Assembly (NCBI GenBank): GCA_963082975.1 | Contig: OY720344.1 | Coordinates: 91,642,538-91,706,537 of the forward strand | Direction of reading: 5' to 3' | Origin: Labia minor | Taxonomy: Eukaryota; Arthropoda; Insecta; Dermaptera; Spongiphoridae | DNA length: 64,000 nucleotides | Shown here: positions 11,791 through 23,121 of the stretch, piece after piece | Numbering within the stretch: the first letter of the stretch is position 1 | How the letters are laid out: every line of letters starts with the position of its first letter | Translations under genes and position numbers: made by a program | The notes under the pieces: generated by a model | Databases searched by the model: none | The model's input: the letters and a program-made list of their open reading frames with translations, nothing else | Told to the model about the DNA's origin: nothing

Positions 11791-13013
11791 AACACTAATC
11801 AATTGAATCTTTATTCCTATAGTAAATAAAATATATAATTAATATCTTTTTAAATAAACATTTTATATACTATGTCTCATTAATATATAAATAAATCTTT
11901 AGGGCATTTTCTTTTCACCATTTATAAGAGGATATTAAAGGGTTATTGTAGAGAATTATTTATGAATATACATAAAATTAAATTAATTCAAAATTAAAAA
12001 ATTGCAAAAAATCATTGATACCAGAATTGCGAAAATATGTTATTTATAATTATGAAAAAAATATTGAATATTTTTTTAATTTAAAAGCAAAAATATAATA
12101 ATTATTTTATGAAATAAAGTGTGATTATAAATGACTTAGAGGTCATATTGATCTGGATTGAATATCTGAAATGACTTTAATCTTTATGTTATATTATTAA
12201 TTGTGGTTTATTCCATGGAAATAAATAAATAAATATAATGGAATCTTAGAGAATATTAAAACATCTAGTAAATAAATTCTTTAATAATTATTATTGTTAG
12301 AATAGAATAAAAGTCACAATATTTTCAAATATTTCTATTTTTATTATTTATCTTAAATTATTCAATTAATCTTATCAAAAATATTTTTATCTCATTTATA
12401 TACTATTATATTATTTTATTAATAAATGTTTTGTAGATAGTTGTTTTTAGTTGTCGTTAAAAAAATTATTTTTGAAACAGATTTAAATTAAAATTAAAGG
12501 TTTGAAATGGGCGAAATCGTTTTTAAAAAGCAACTGCTCCAGTTGATGGTAGGTAGCTGCCCATAAAGTTGCAAAGTCATTGAAACTATTTTTAAAAAAG
12601 TATTTCACTTTTTTATTTTATTAATTGTATTTATTATAGAAATTTATTAAATAAATATTTAATATAAAAAATTGTGCTAGGTATGCAGCTGATCGCTGGT
12701 AAGAAGTATATGAAACTTCTGCGATAGAAGAAACCTTCGCTTTGGCAATAATATAAATATTTTGTATAAATGATTATATGAGAATGATAGCATTTGCGAT
12801 GAGAACCCCTTGTCAAATCGGTAGAACCTCCGGCTATGATGTGAGTTAGCCAAGAACTCACTATGAGCGTGAAGAGCCTTCTTTTATAGTCATATTATCA
12901 TATATACATTTGACTCAAAAGAAGTATCACGTGTTTATAGAAAAACCAATTGGGAAAATATTGGTGAATATATCTAGGATAATACTAAAGCTAAATATTA
13001 GAAATTATAAAAT
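11791..13013. other. AT-rich non-coding DNA
   Basis: No gene is visible. A slightly less AT-rich patch at about 12670-12880 is unrecognised. Its 75-codon minus-strand frame has no supporting feature. Confidence 0.55.
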
Positions 13014-13653
13014 AAGTTGACCTGTGGCCAGGTCCGAACCGACCGACGGTTTGAAATAAATTAATTTCAAATAATTTTCATATATCTATTAAATGTAATA
13101 AAAAACAGATATGGATACATAAATAATAAATATAAACATTTTTAATTTTATTTTATTTATAATATATATGCAAGACCAGGCTGTGACGTCATGAATGGCT
13201 GGATGACGTCATATAATTTTAAATCAAGAATAAACTAATAAATATGATTTTTCTCGAGGATAAAACCAATACAAAGTGCATGATTCGTGGTGATATATAA
13301 AAAAATCTCCTTTGGTGTGAAAATAACCCTTTCCTTCCTATCGTCGATCGCTAATACTACCACTTCCGGTTTCCGGAATTGCACCAAAAGTTGATCAATT
13401 CATCCCACTGATGCATTAAGTAAATATACCAAATTTCATCAAAATCCGTTTAGCCGTTCAGGCTGTACACATCTATACGGACGGACAGACGGACGGACAG
13501 ACGGACGGACAGACGGACAGACGGACGGACAGACATCATGCTAAAAATACTTTTTTCTGTTTAGAAAATGCATGATTCGTGGAGATATGTAAAAATCTCC
13601 ACATGTGAAATTTGGTGTGAAAACAATACCTCCCTTACTAACGTCGGTCGGTA
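13014..13653 (-). mobile_element. Helentron-like non-autonomous element (HINE/DINE-1 type), copy A, full length
   Basis: On the plus strand the copy starts with the hairpin GACCTG-TGGC-CAGGTC (13019-13034). The sub-terminal repeat ACCGACCGACGG follows. The copy ends with the complementary sub-terminal repeat (CGTCGGTCGGTAA, to about 13653). Near the middle is a GGAC/AGAC array, i.e. (GTCY)n on the other strand. In canonical orientation (minus) the order is sub-terminal repeat, conserved block, GTCY microsatellite, core, second block, sub-terminal repeat, terminal stem-loop. That is the published layout of DINE-1/Helentron-associated elements. It has no open frame and is non-autonomous. Confidence 0.85.
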
Positions 13654-14039
13654 AAAATACATGGAGAGGTGGCATCTGGAGTAATGTCTCTGTTCCGCCC
13701 AAAAACTTCAGATATTTATAAATCTATTATTGTATATTGCTAAGCTAGTGCGTGGTTCATGACATTGGAGAACGGGAGGAAATCCTTTTGGAAGTGTATT
13801 AACATTAATTATAAACAATGGAAATTGCATAACTTGGAGTTAAATTATCTTTTCCAAATAATGAAATTTATTATAGGTACTAGCTTGTTCATAATTATTC
13901 AACTATTTATTCGTTTCAATTAATTTTTAATTAATTATTGTGACGACAAATGCAAATATTTCATCTATATTTAGTCTTTCATTTCCAAGGAATTTATTTA
14001 TAATGTAAGAATAAAACATTCTTTGAGTACAGGGTGAGT
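13654..14039. other. AT-rich spacer
   Basis: Nothing recognisable. Confidence 0.5.
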
Positions 14040-14345
14040 AGAAGGAGGATATTCATAGTCTATTTATTAGTTCTGAATGGTTGTTTCTTGTAACCAAATG
14101 AGTTATTATTATCAATATTATTATTAAAGTGAACCATACAACATTGGCAATTCACCGTTGGTTATCTGCAATAAAAGCTATTTAGGCAGAGCGTTCGACA
14201 ATAACAAAAGGGTCGTCGTCTAAGGAAAACACAATAGTTGCACGACTGCTCATTGGTCGGCTATTGTATATTATGGCCTTAAGCAGGCGAGCATCAAGAC
14301 AAGGCACTCCCCCGCTTCCATATAAGTACTATAAATCCCCTTTTA
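14040..14345. other. Unique, less AT-rich block; candidate conserved regulatory DNA or promoter
   Basis: The stretch is non-repetitive within the window, apart from 17 bases ACAACATTGGCAATTCA shared with 24642-24659. It contains an inverted CCAAT phrase (CTCATTGGTC near 14249-14258) and ACAATAACAAAAG (near 14198). About 60-80 bases after the CCAAT phrase come two TATA-like phrases (CATATAAGTA, CTATAAATCC). The arrangement is compatible with a plus-strand promoter or a conserved enhancer, but this is inference only. No open frame follows. Confidence 0.3.
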
Positions 14346-14645
14346 TTGCATTTCTGGAATGAAATAGAAAAACAAAATTATAATGTGAATTTTGAATAGA
14401 TAATATTCTTTTATGAATCATAAAAAATAAATATTGGAAGTCAAAAACACTTTAAAACATTTATTTAATATTAGTCTTAAATGAAACTTAAAGTCCTCCC
14501 ACTCCAACAACCCTGCTTTAAAAGAGAATCAATTTTATAAATTATCACAAATTTGTAGGTTTTTTAAAAATTGTTTATATCATTTTAAATAATATTGAAA
14601 TATTAAATTATTTATTCATTTTAAAAGTTAAATTTATAAAAAAAA
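14346..14645. other. AT-rich spacer
   Basis: No feature recognised. Confidence 0.5.
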
Positions 14646-15250
14646 ATCCGGATTGTCTCCACCCGACTATCTCGTAAATTTGAATTGAATTAATTAACAT
14701 ATATTATATTTAAATTAAATTTAATTAATTAAATTATAAATTATATAAAATTAATAAATAATATTTATTAAACCACCGCGTGTTTGGCTCTTTGTTGATG
14801 ACATCACGTCACGTACTGGCGCGGGTTTGCCAGTCAACGTGTTAAAAAATTAAAAAAATTAATTCTGGTACTTTAATCGATTCAATCAAGCTGAAATTCT
14901 ATATATAGCAGTTTTATACAATTCTGAATCATGTGAAACACTATTAAATATATATCTTTATTTTCATGGTCAGTTTAGAGGAAAAAAAAATGAAAACGTG
15001 GTAGGTATCACCCTTTTCCGTATGAGTTATATTTCTCAAAAATTGATAGAAAACTACGAATTTTGAATAATGTCCGTGTACCAAATATCATTATTGTAGT
15101 TTATACCGTTTTTGCGTAATCTTGTCTACATACACACATACATTTTTCTCAATCTTACAGAAAATGACGCAGGGGCCTTCAAAACGTATAAAACATCAAA
15201 ATCTCGACATCGAAAATTTTGGTGATCCCAATACTTTATCTCTGGCTGGT
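14646..15250 (-). repeat. Interspersed repeat family X, copy 1 (longest)
   Basis: About 600 bp matching, in inverted orientation, 36190-36668 and 46835-47138. Shared landmarks include GTAGACAAGATTACGCAAAA, the phrase around AACTTTTGAGAAAT, AATAAAGATATATGTTT-like, and the coding-like patch with CATCAACAAAGAGCCAAA. A short TGTG/TATG microsatellite sits beside the first landmark. It has no open frame. The class is not assigned, and no terminal repeats were identified. Confidence 0.75.
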
Positions 15251-15545
15251 TATTTAAACAAAAACTTTTAATTTACTAGTGTTGGTAATCATTATGAATG
15301 TTTCTTCATAACGTTAAAATAAGAACAAAATAAAAGAAAAATTAATTTCATGATAAAAAAAAATAAACACATTAATTAAATCTAAATAATAAATATTAGT
15401 AATAAAATAATATATAATATAAAATTAAAAAATATTAATAATATTATTTATAAATATATCTTATAAACTAATAATTCATATATAAATTGAAATGTCATTA
15501 AATTATGACATTTTTAAAGTTAATTATTTTATTTAATTAATAAAA
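15251..15545. other. AT-rich spacer
   Basis: No feature recognised. Confidence 0.5.
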
Positions 15546-15549
15546 TTTA

Positions 15550-15740
15550 TTTTATTCTTATCCTAAGTCCCCTCCATCCAAACCCTATCCAAACCCTATC
15601 CTTAAAGTTTACCTTCATATTGTCTCTCTTCCTCATCCTTGGTCTACCCAATTGTTTAACAATCTCATTTCCAATCTTTCCTCACCCATTCATGCCACTT
15701 ATCACATCCATTACTACCTCCTAGATTTTATAATTATGTC
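15550..15740 (-). mobile_element. Possible degraded LINE tail
   Basis: Minus-strand translation includes GNEIVKQLGRPRMRKRDNMK, which resembles the GRPRxRWxDN stretch near the C-terminus of many arthropod LINE polyproteins. The match is short and interrupted, so the call is weak. Two direct copies of CCAAACCCTATCC (near 15577 and 15589) lie within it. Confidence 0.35.
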
Positions 15741-17004
15741 TGGAGTTGATTTTATATCTGTGATCTCATCTTTTGAAAATCTTTTAAAATGCGAAATAAA
15801 TATAATAAATAATGAAAATTCAAAATAATGTAAAAAAACAATCATAAAAATGTTTAATTCGAAATGTTTATAAACTATTGGATAAAAAATACCATTCGTT
15901 TATTTTTCATCATCTTTTAGTATTTCAATAAAGCTAAAATAATGGTTATGGATATTAAACATTAAATTGGAAATAAATGTCAAGAGTCAATGGCGAAACA
16001 CGTGTTGTCAACCATAGAAAGGCCGTAAATAAATTTAAGTACCTCTGTACAATAGAGTGTGGTTAAAATCGTCGTGTCCAACACCGTTTCACCCTCCACT
16101 AGTCGGGTTCTTCGATTCAGGGGAAGCCATTTCAATAAAATAAATAAACATTATAAACAACGCCAAAGGTAGATGAACCTCATTCCGATTAGATGGTTTA
16201 AAAATTTAAGACATATCCATTCTACTTAATTTAATTCATCCCATTTATTAAAGCATTTAATATGTCTAATATATTTTATGTCAATTTTACATAGACTATT
16301 TTACATAGATCAAGACTGACATTTATGTCATTAAAATACTATTTTATTTATTTTTTATTATTTTTTGAGATATGCCTTAAAATCATGAAAAATCATATCA
16401 AAAAGTGTATATTCTTAATAAATAAATATTTTTGTATATAAATGAATTAAAATAAAAATGTAAAACAAATGTTTTACATATCTTTGATACATTTATAGTA
16501 AAAGGGAAAAAGAAAAATATCCCATGAGTATTAAACATTCCAACTATATAGTTTGTTACTGTTGTCTAAAATAAGTTCTTTTTTATTCATAACCATTCTG
16601 TATATATCTTTTTAATCTAAACTGGTTGTTGGAAATATAGCCAGAGGCTTTTTGACCCCAGACGTCTGTTTGTAGGATCCACACCATCTCTCAAGGGAAC
16701 TCTGACCCCGAAGATGGTTTCACTCAACAGAAGGATTTCATTTTAGAAAGTGACAACAAGATAACAGAACATATCATATATATAGAAATGGGAAAAGGCA
16801 AATTATAATAATTATAGTAAATCATGCATCAGCATTTGTATATATATATATAATGTAAATTAAATTCATTCTAACTTTTTTCCTAACCTAAAATACAAGT
16901 TTTAGGACAATTTTAGAAATTGTATTTAATTAATATCAAGATTTATCTATTTATATCTGGAATTATTATATGAATAATTTAATTTAAAAGACAGATAGAG
17001 GAAG
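15741..17004. other. AT-rich DNA with two unrecognised patches
   Basis: Less AT-rich patches at about 15980-16140 and 16630-16760 have no recognisable coding or repeat signature. The second has repeated CTGACCCC/TTGACCCC phrases. The rest is A/T runs and a TA microsatellite near 16840. Confidence 0.45.
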
Positions 17005-17255
17005 TTCATGATGGTGAATTGGAACCTAGCGGTCTGGAAGGCAACAATTTTGTTTCTCAACCTCGGGGTCCATGGTTCAAGTCCCAAGCCTATGTAGTTT
17101 ATGGGAACGAGATTCACTCATGTTCAAAATTGGGAAGCTACTTAAATTAAAATGTAGCACCTCTAATCAACAAAATCAAAGAAAAGGTTGAGAGGATCAT
17201 ACAACACCTTTACCCCCTCAGGCAACAACTGATTTGATATTATCTACAAAAGTCC
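17005..17255 (+). mobile_element. tRNA-derived SINE (third head type)
   Basis: A strong polymerase III head: an A-box-like TAGCGGTCTGG at 17027-17037 and a perfect B box GGTTCAAGTCC at 17074-17084. The spacing of about 47 bases suits a class II (Leu/Ser-like) tRNA with a long variable arm. It is not a functional tRNA gene, because a paired acceptor stem was not found and the sequence continues about 170 bases past the B box. No target duplication was found, so the borders are approximate. Confidence 0.65.
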
Positions 17256-19216
17256 GAAAGTTTATTTTATTGAAATAGGAAAATGTAATTTTTTTGCTTC
17301 TTCTCTGATAAATAAGAAATACCGATTTTTCCTTTGTTAATTTTAAATATATTCTTCTTATCACCATACAATTAGTTTATATTAAAACTTCGTCCGAAGA
17401 GGAAGTTGTTTAATGTGAATTTTAGTGAACAATTGACTAATTGAATCGTTAAGACAGGTAATTGCTTGTAATTGCCAATGCAAAAGTTTCTAGCAATTTT
17501 CCACTCCTGAACAATATTATCATTTGATTGCTTTTTGTTTAACTTCACTTATCTTGAACGAATTGGTTTAAATTGGCTCTCTTTGATGTGACAATTTCGT
17601 CTCTGAAACTCGGACAGTCAAAGTTGGTTATTGTTTTATTATTTATTAATATTACTATTAATATTATTATTATTATTACTTTTCAACTCATAATTCATTT
17701 TCCTTTAAAAGAAGAACAAGTATCAAATTCATTTTTACTTTACTTCTCGAATTAAATGTCAAATGGATATTTTTTTTCTTATCTAGCTTGTTTTACTAAG
17801 GATTTTTAAATTAATTTAACTGAATTTATGGAAGTATATCGAATCAACTTTATTATAAAGAGAATATACTTATATTCTTATAAAAAAGTCCATCCCTAAT
17901 ATTTATATATCAAATAATATTTATATTGCTGAAATTTTATTTTATTTCAGAGCTGATATAAAATTCATTCTAAATTTCTTTTAATATTAGTATTTTTGTA
18001 CAATAATCTAATGAAATTGATTCATTTTATTTGTTTAATATGAAAATAATACTCTTTATAAATTTTCTATTTTCCAAAGTTCTTCCTATTCGAAACGATT
18101 GTCTATTTACAAATGTCAATTACAAATTCAATTATTCCTCCTTTTCATTGAATCTTTATTGGTTTTCGATATTAGGCTGAGATGTCTTTTTTACAATGGA
18201 AATGATGATCACATCGGCTTTAAATACACTAAGCGGTCATCGATCCTCTGGTTATTTTATTGGGCAAATATTAACGTTTCCCTAGATTCAATTTGTCGAT
18301 TGTAGAAAAGATTATTCAAGCTATATGAAAAGTGAAAAAGACGTACGGAACGAAAAATTTTCGCCAACTCCCCCCCCCCTTCCCCCATTCAAAGGAATTG
18401 TCAGCAGATAAGTAAACAGAAAGAAACTTAAAAAAAACTTTTTTAAGTTCACAATGAAATCTTTGCTCGAAGTTTTATTTTTTTATGTTCTTGATCAGTT
18501 AACAGGTAATTAGAAAATTAATTGAAATTATTTTATAAAATAAATATTTCAGGTCCAATTTTAGTTGGTATAATTTCTATTAAAGGTCAATTTAAAGTTC
18601 AAAATAACTTTTAATCTATTTAAAAGTTTCAAAATATAATAAATAACGATAAAATATAATAAAAATATAGTCTTTATTGATCGTTAAACAGTATTTTTTA
18701 CTTAATAATAAATTATTTTTTAAAATTTTTTAAAGGGATTATACACATATAATATATAATATATTTATAATAATTTAATTTTTCTTTATTAGGACAGTAT
18801 CACTATGTTTACAAGAAATACTACAATATTTAAATATTGTTAATAATAAAAATACTAAAATACTACAAATTTCGTTTACAAGTTGTTAAAGCTAATTCTA
18901 ATTTCTAATCATTTAACATCCTTACAATTCTCCAACTTTAAACGTTTATCAATCTTCAAGTCAAAATGACGACTTTTAAGCTTTTGACAAGTACTCATAA
19001 ATCGAAAGTCATCTAGCATACTCCTCATAAGCCGTACAGATGTTCAAATGAAAGTAAAGAAATATAAAGATTCCAGCTTATGCATAAATGAAAATCAAAT
19101 ATTTTTAGCCTCCATAGGACTTTTCAATCGATATATACATTAACAATTATAATTTTATTTTTTTTAATTAAATATAATAAAATAATAATAAAAATATCAA
19201 AAATATAAATTATATT
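17256..19216. other. AT-rich DNA with a unique patch near 18.2-18.4 kb
   Basis: No gene is visible. A less AT-rich patch at about 18165-18425 has a C-run (18369-18379) and phrases such as TATTTTATTGGGCAAATATT. Its 68-codon frame (18099-18305) has no recognisable domain. The patch could be conserved non-coding DNA. Confidence 0.45.
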
Positions 19217-19390
19217 TTAGGAATGGACAATGTAGGAAGGGACCTGAGAGAGTTGGGAGAGGGTAGGAATTGGATGGTTGTGGCTCAGAATAAGGACATT
19301 TGGAGAAATGTGGTTGCTACGGCCAAGGACTTTCGAGTTCCTTAGAGCCACAGGGATATTTATAAACACACACTTTGTGAAAATGTTAAT
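19217..19390 (+). mobile_element. LINE 3' tail, family L-alpha, copy 1
   Basis: Plus-strand translation: NVGRDLRELGEGRNW, VVAQNKDIWRNVVATAKDF, RVP, then a stop at 19342-19344. This is the conserved C-terminal end of an arthropod LINE polyprotein (pattern DLREMGxxxxWIxLAQDRDxWRxxVxxAxxLRVP). Only the last ~45 codons remain, a severe 5' truncation. Related fragments lie at 19590-19800, 26580-26965 and 42826-43400. Confidence 0.75.
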
Positions 19391-19589
19391 AAAATAGAAA
19401 AGGGACATATGTAACTCAAAATAAAATCTCTCTATGGCACTTACGATAAAGTTGATCGCGCATTTAAAGTGGAAGCCTTTACATGTCTTGCACTATATTT
19501 CTCTCAACTTTGATGGAGTGATCAATTGGCATGTCTAGCATTTTTTTTTTAATTTTAATTTATTAATTTATTTATTTATTAAGAAATTA
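19391..19589. other. Spacer between two LINE tails
   Basis: AT-rich, with a T-run near 19541-19550. No feature recognised. Confidence 0.4.
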
Positions 19590-19800
19590 GTGGTATTAAG
19601 TGGTAATACAATTGGAACGGGAAGGGGAGGGAAGCGATGGGGAACTTATCTAACTATCATCTCTGTGGTTCGGAACTTGAAAGTTTCTATCCCCAGTAAC
19701 CACATTCCTCTAAGTGTCTCTATCCTCAGACATATCCATTCGATCTCTACCCTTTCCCATCTCTCTCATGTCCGGAGATCCATAGAGGTTATCATCAGTT
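19590..19800 (-). mobile_element. LINE 3' tail, family L-alpha, copy 2
   Basis: Minus-strand translation: DMREMGKGR, SEDRDT, stop, RNVVTGDRNFQVP. This is the same C-terminal tail as at 19217-19390, but inverted and more diverged, with an internal stop. The two tails point away from each other's source strand, so they are separate insertions and not a duplication. Confidence 0.7.
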
Positions 19801-20328
19801 TTACCTTTTGACAGGAATTTTGTTTACAAAATTTGTGCCAAACATTCACACACACTTACGCCAACAGGAAAATCACTTTTTGGGAATCAAAATTACCTGA
19901 AACGTGGAGATCTGTCAAAATCGATTGTAAATACCTATATTTTCAAAAAACATAAATTATTTTCAAGTAAAAAATGTTTAAATATTTTATTGAAGATATT
20001 TTAATATGCTTAAGAATGACAAATTATTTTTTTTCTTTTTGTAGGTAAAATGGGACCTATGCCCATTTTATTCAACCTTCCTATTTATTTTTAAATTAAT
20101 TATTTAAATTTAAATGAACTTGGCGAGTTTCGATCCCTCGATGTCAAGTCGGGTGGACCAGGAGAATAAGATAAGAAAATAATAAATTCTTTGTATTACT
20201 TTTTTTCTCAGTTAAATAGAACTAAACATTAAATATGAAATATTATTCTCAGTTGGTTGGAGAAAATAGTATATATCATGGAAGTATGGAGTGACACTAA
20301 CGTTTGTTTTACGTGGTGGGGGGTGGCT
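19801..20328. other. AT-rich spacer
   Basis: No feature recognised. Confidence 0.5.
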
Positions 20329-20599
20329 CCAAAAAAGTAGGGAGAAATTCTTGTCGCCCATTTATTTGTCTACATCAAAACATTGAATTTTCCATAAGAC
20401 AATACATTTTTGTTTCAAATTTTCTCGTATGATTCTTCTTTATTTTATAGTTTAGCTAATATATTTAATAATTAGAAATAGTTTTTAATAATTTAATATT
20501 AAATATTAAATTATTTTTTATTAGATTCTAAGACCAGGTTAGGTTTACTCCTGGGTTTAGGTTATAGATAGTTGTTGTTTTATTTTTGTTTTTAAAAAT

Positions 20600-21236
20600 A
20601 ATTATCACGCATTATGCACGAAACGAACCGTAAATAAAAGTAAAAGACAGCTACGTGAAGAAGAATCTGAAAAAAAAAAATTCTTTCCACAGGTATGTAT
20701 TTTGAATTTCTTTGATTAAATTTCAAAAGGGTATATATAATATTTTAAAAAATTTTCTAGTAGTTTTGTTTCTGACTACTAACAAATAATCAAAAAAAAA
20801 TTTTTTTTTTGATTATTTAGCTAATTTCATCTGAAAGGATAAAAAGCTACCTAGAAAATTTTCTTAATTATAACAAATTCTGGTAGTAGTACCTCAATAT
20901 CTCTTGGTTAAATAAAAAATTGGGGAATAGAATAGAAATTTTGAATATTTCAAATCTTTCAGATTTCCAAAAGAGAGCAAATTAAGGAAGAAATGGATAG
21001 ACGCCGTCCAGAGGAAAGATTGGAAGCCAACAGAATATTCTTTCCTATGCTCAAATCATTTTGATGAAGAGTGTTTTGATAGAACGTCGCTGGTATATGT
21101 TCGATTAAAAGAAAATGCCATTCTAACAATATCCACAGGATTCAAAATTCAAAATCCTAGAGCCGGTCTGCTTTTCAACATAATGTTTAACAATTTATTT
21201 AAATTAATAATTTTGGTAATTAAAAATATACATTAA
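20600..21236 (+). pseudogene. THAP-type zinc-finger remnant, two exons
   Basis: Exon 2 (20963-21236) encodes FPKESKLRKKWIDAVQRKDW, then an EYSFLCSNHFDEECF stretch (the C-x2-H half of the C2CH finger) and ENAILTIS, which corresponds to the AVPTIF box. A consensus acceptor (CTTTCAG) precedes it. Exon 1 ends at 20692 at a strong donor (CAG|GTATGT). Joining gives SFH-R-FPKE, the THAP signature, with the Arg codon split across the 270-bp intron. Upstream of an A-run, another frame reads ALCTKRTVNKSKRQL, which looks like the first half of the finger with one Cys replaced by His. The frame change at the A-run and the missing Cys indicate decay. It is probably transposase-derived rather than a host gene. 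Confidence 0.7.
20746..20876. repeat. Imperfect long hairpin inside the THAP intron
   Basis: The arms read inward from AAAATTTTCTAGTAG at the left and from its near complement ending CTAGAAAATTTT at the right. They meet at a perfect central dyad AAATAATCAAAAAAAAA / TTTTTTTTTGATTATTT. The whole lies inside the 20693-20962 intron. It could be a small MITE or a replication-slippage foldback. Confidence 0.6.
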
Positions 21237-21581
21237 TAAATATATTTTTTGTAATCATTTTTCCATTAAACTAATGATGATTTCTTTTTTTAATTGACTA
21301 ATCATCATCATTATGAAGAGAATGATTGCCGCAACATTTAATTTTTTTTATACATATATGCATATCAAAACGACCTGCAGTTTAAATAAAATAAAATTTA
21401 AAGTTTTTTCTTCATGAGAAAATTTTTGCTCACATAATTTTCCATAAAAGGGCCGAAATTTGATGATATATTAACATTAAGATCATTAGAAAATATAATG
21501 TTTTAATGTAGACAATATGGCGGCTGTGACATCAGATAGGCGACAAGTTTTGTTCCTAATGTTCACTCCCTACCTCCCTGG

Positions 21582-23121
21582 TATATATTCAACTAACATA
21601 TATAGTATGTTAAAAGGAAGTAAAAGTAATATCACAAACTAAACTTCTAAAAACCATCAAAGATTATATTAATTTCAAATTATTTACAAAATATAGATCC
21701 TTTTATTTAAAATTATAAATTAAAAAAAAATGATAATTAAATACTAAGAAAATAAAAAATGTCTTTTTTTTATTTTCTTAAGATTAAATGTCATACAAAG
21801 AATATTTTATTTTATATATATCGGATTTATTTTTCTGTTATTATCCAATTGTATTTATTTTTATTTTTTGAAACAATATCAATCCCAACAAAGTTTAATT
21901 TAATTTATTACTTCGAGAAGACAACTCGAAAAAGAAATTATAGAACCCCAGGACAGTCATTATATGGATAAAAGATGAGAGCAAAAGAGAATGAGTGAGA
22001 AGAAGGGAATAGAAAGTGAGAGAGAAAAATTATTAAACTTATACTATCTACCTCCGTTTTTGTATATATCAATTAATTAGACTTGTTATATAAAATTTAA
22101 AACTTATACCTTTTATATAAGAGTTTTATAAGCCCTGTTATAAAAATTCATTAAAATTGTTTTCACTTTTTTACTCTCTTTCAATTTTATTTTATCTTCC
22201 ATGTCAAAACAATATAAAAAATAGATTTTATTTACTCGAGTTAATGTTTCATGAAATTTAAAATAAAAATAGTAGTAAATTATTTTTTTTCTTAGTATAT
22301 TCCGAATAATAAATTTATAAATTATAAATTCAAACGTTGCTCCCAACTTTATCCATCATCAATTTTATATTTAATGAAAATTTTAAATTTTTGATATTAT
22401 TTATAAAAAAAATATTTTTTTTTTGAATTTAAAAGAAAATATATATTTATTTACTCAGGTTCTGGTCTATTATTAGGATTTAAATATTTGAGATGCGCGC
22501 CCCCATGGCAATAGAAATAAACTATATTAAAAAGAAGGAAAATTTCATTAATTTATTGTAATAATCTTATTATATAAATAATACATTAAAATACTTTATT
22601 TTATACTTGAAAAATAATTAATATTATTATAAAGTTAATATTACTTTTTTTATTTATCTCGTAAACTCAATTTTATTCAATTTAATGAAAATAAAGAGAT
22701 TGCGCATATAAATATTTTTCCTTATATATTTTTCTTGTTTCAGTTGTGAATTTAAAATATCTCAAATATTTGTTAGTTTTTCTGTTTCAGTCTTCCCTAG
22801 TTATTACTTATTTAATTTATTTCCTCTAACTATAACATATAACAATACTTTCCAAGAGAAAATATATTAGGGATGGTCTGTGGTACTTCCCTACATGATA
22901 TATAATTGAAAGAATATATTAATATTATTTTTATCATATAAATTATAAATATATTTAATCTTAAATTTAATAAAAACCTTTCATTCTTTTAAAACATACT
23001 AAATGATTTTTATAACCTAAACGTATATCTATTTCTATTAGTCTATCTAAACTATATTTATTAATTTATATTTTATATTAACTCATATAAAATATATATT
23101 AAATTAATTAAAAATATTCAT
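21582..23121. other. AT-rich non-coding DNA
   Basis: No gene is visible. Short frames here are AT-rich noise (Phe/Tyr/Ile/Lys strings). Confidence 0.6.

Larger units (their letters stand above)
20329..21581 (+). mobile_element. P-like DNA transposon with a THAP-domain remnant and inverted-repeat ends
   Basis: A THAP zinc-finger remnant (20600-21236) is enclosed by inverted repeats. The left arm, about 20329-20393, includes GTAGGGAG, CTTGTCGCC and TTGTCTACATCAAAACATT. The right arm, about 21488-21581, carries their complements in the mirrored order, with extra bases between them. THAP DNA-binding domains are the N-terminal domain of P-element transposases, so a P-like element is the natural reading. 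No catalytic (RNase H-like) region is seen between the arms, so the copy looks internally deleted. No 8-bp target duplication was recognised at the borders I chose, so the ends may extend slightly. Confidence 0.6.

Noticed and set aside
17027-17084. Possible functional tRNA gene (A and B boxes)
   Set aside because: No paired acceptor stem or clear anticodon arm was found, and the sequence extends as a SINE body.
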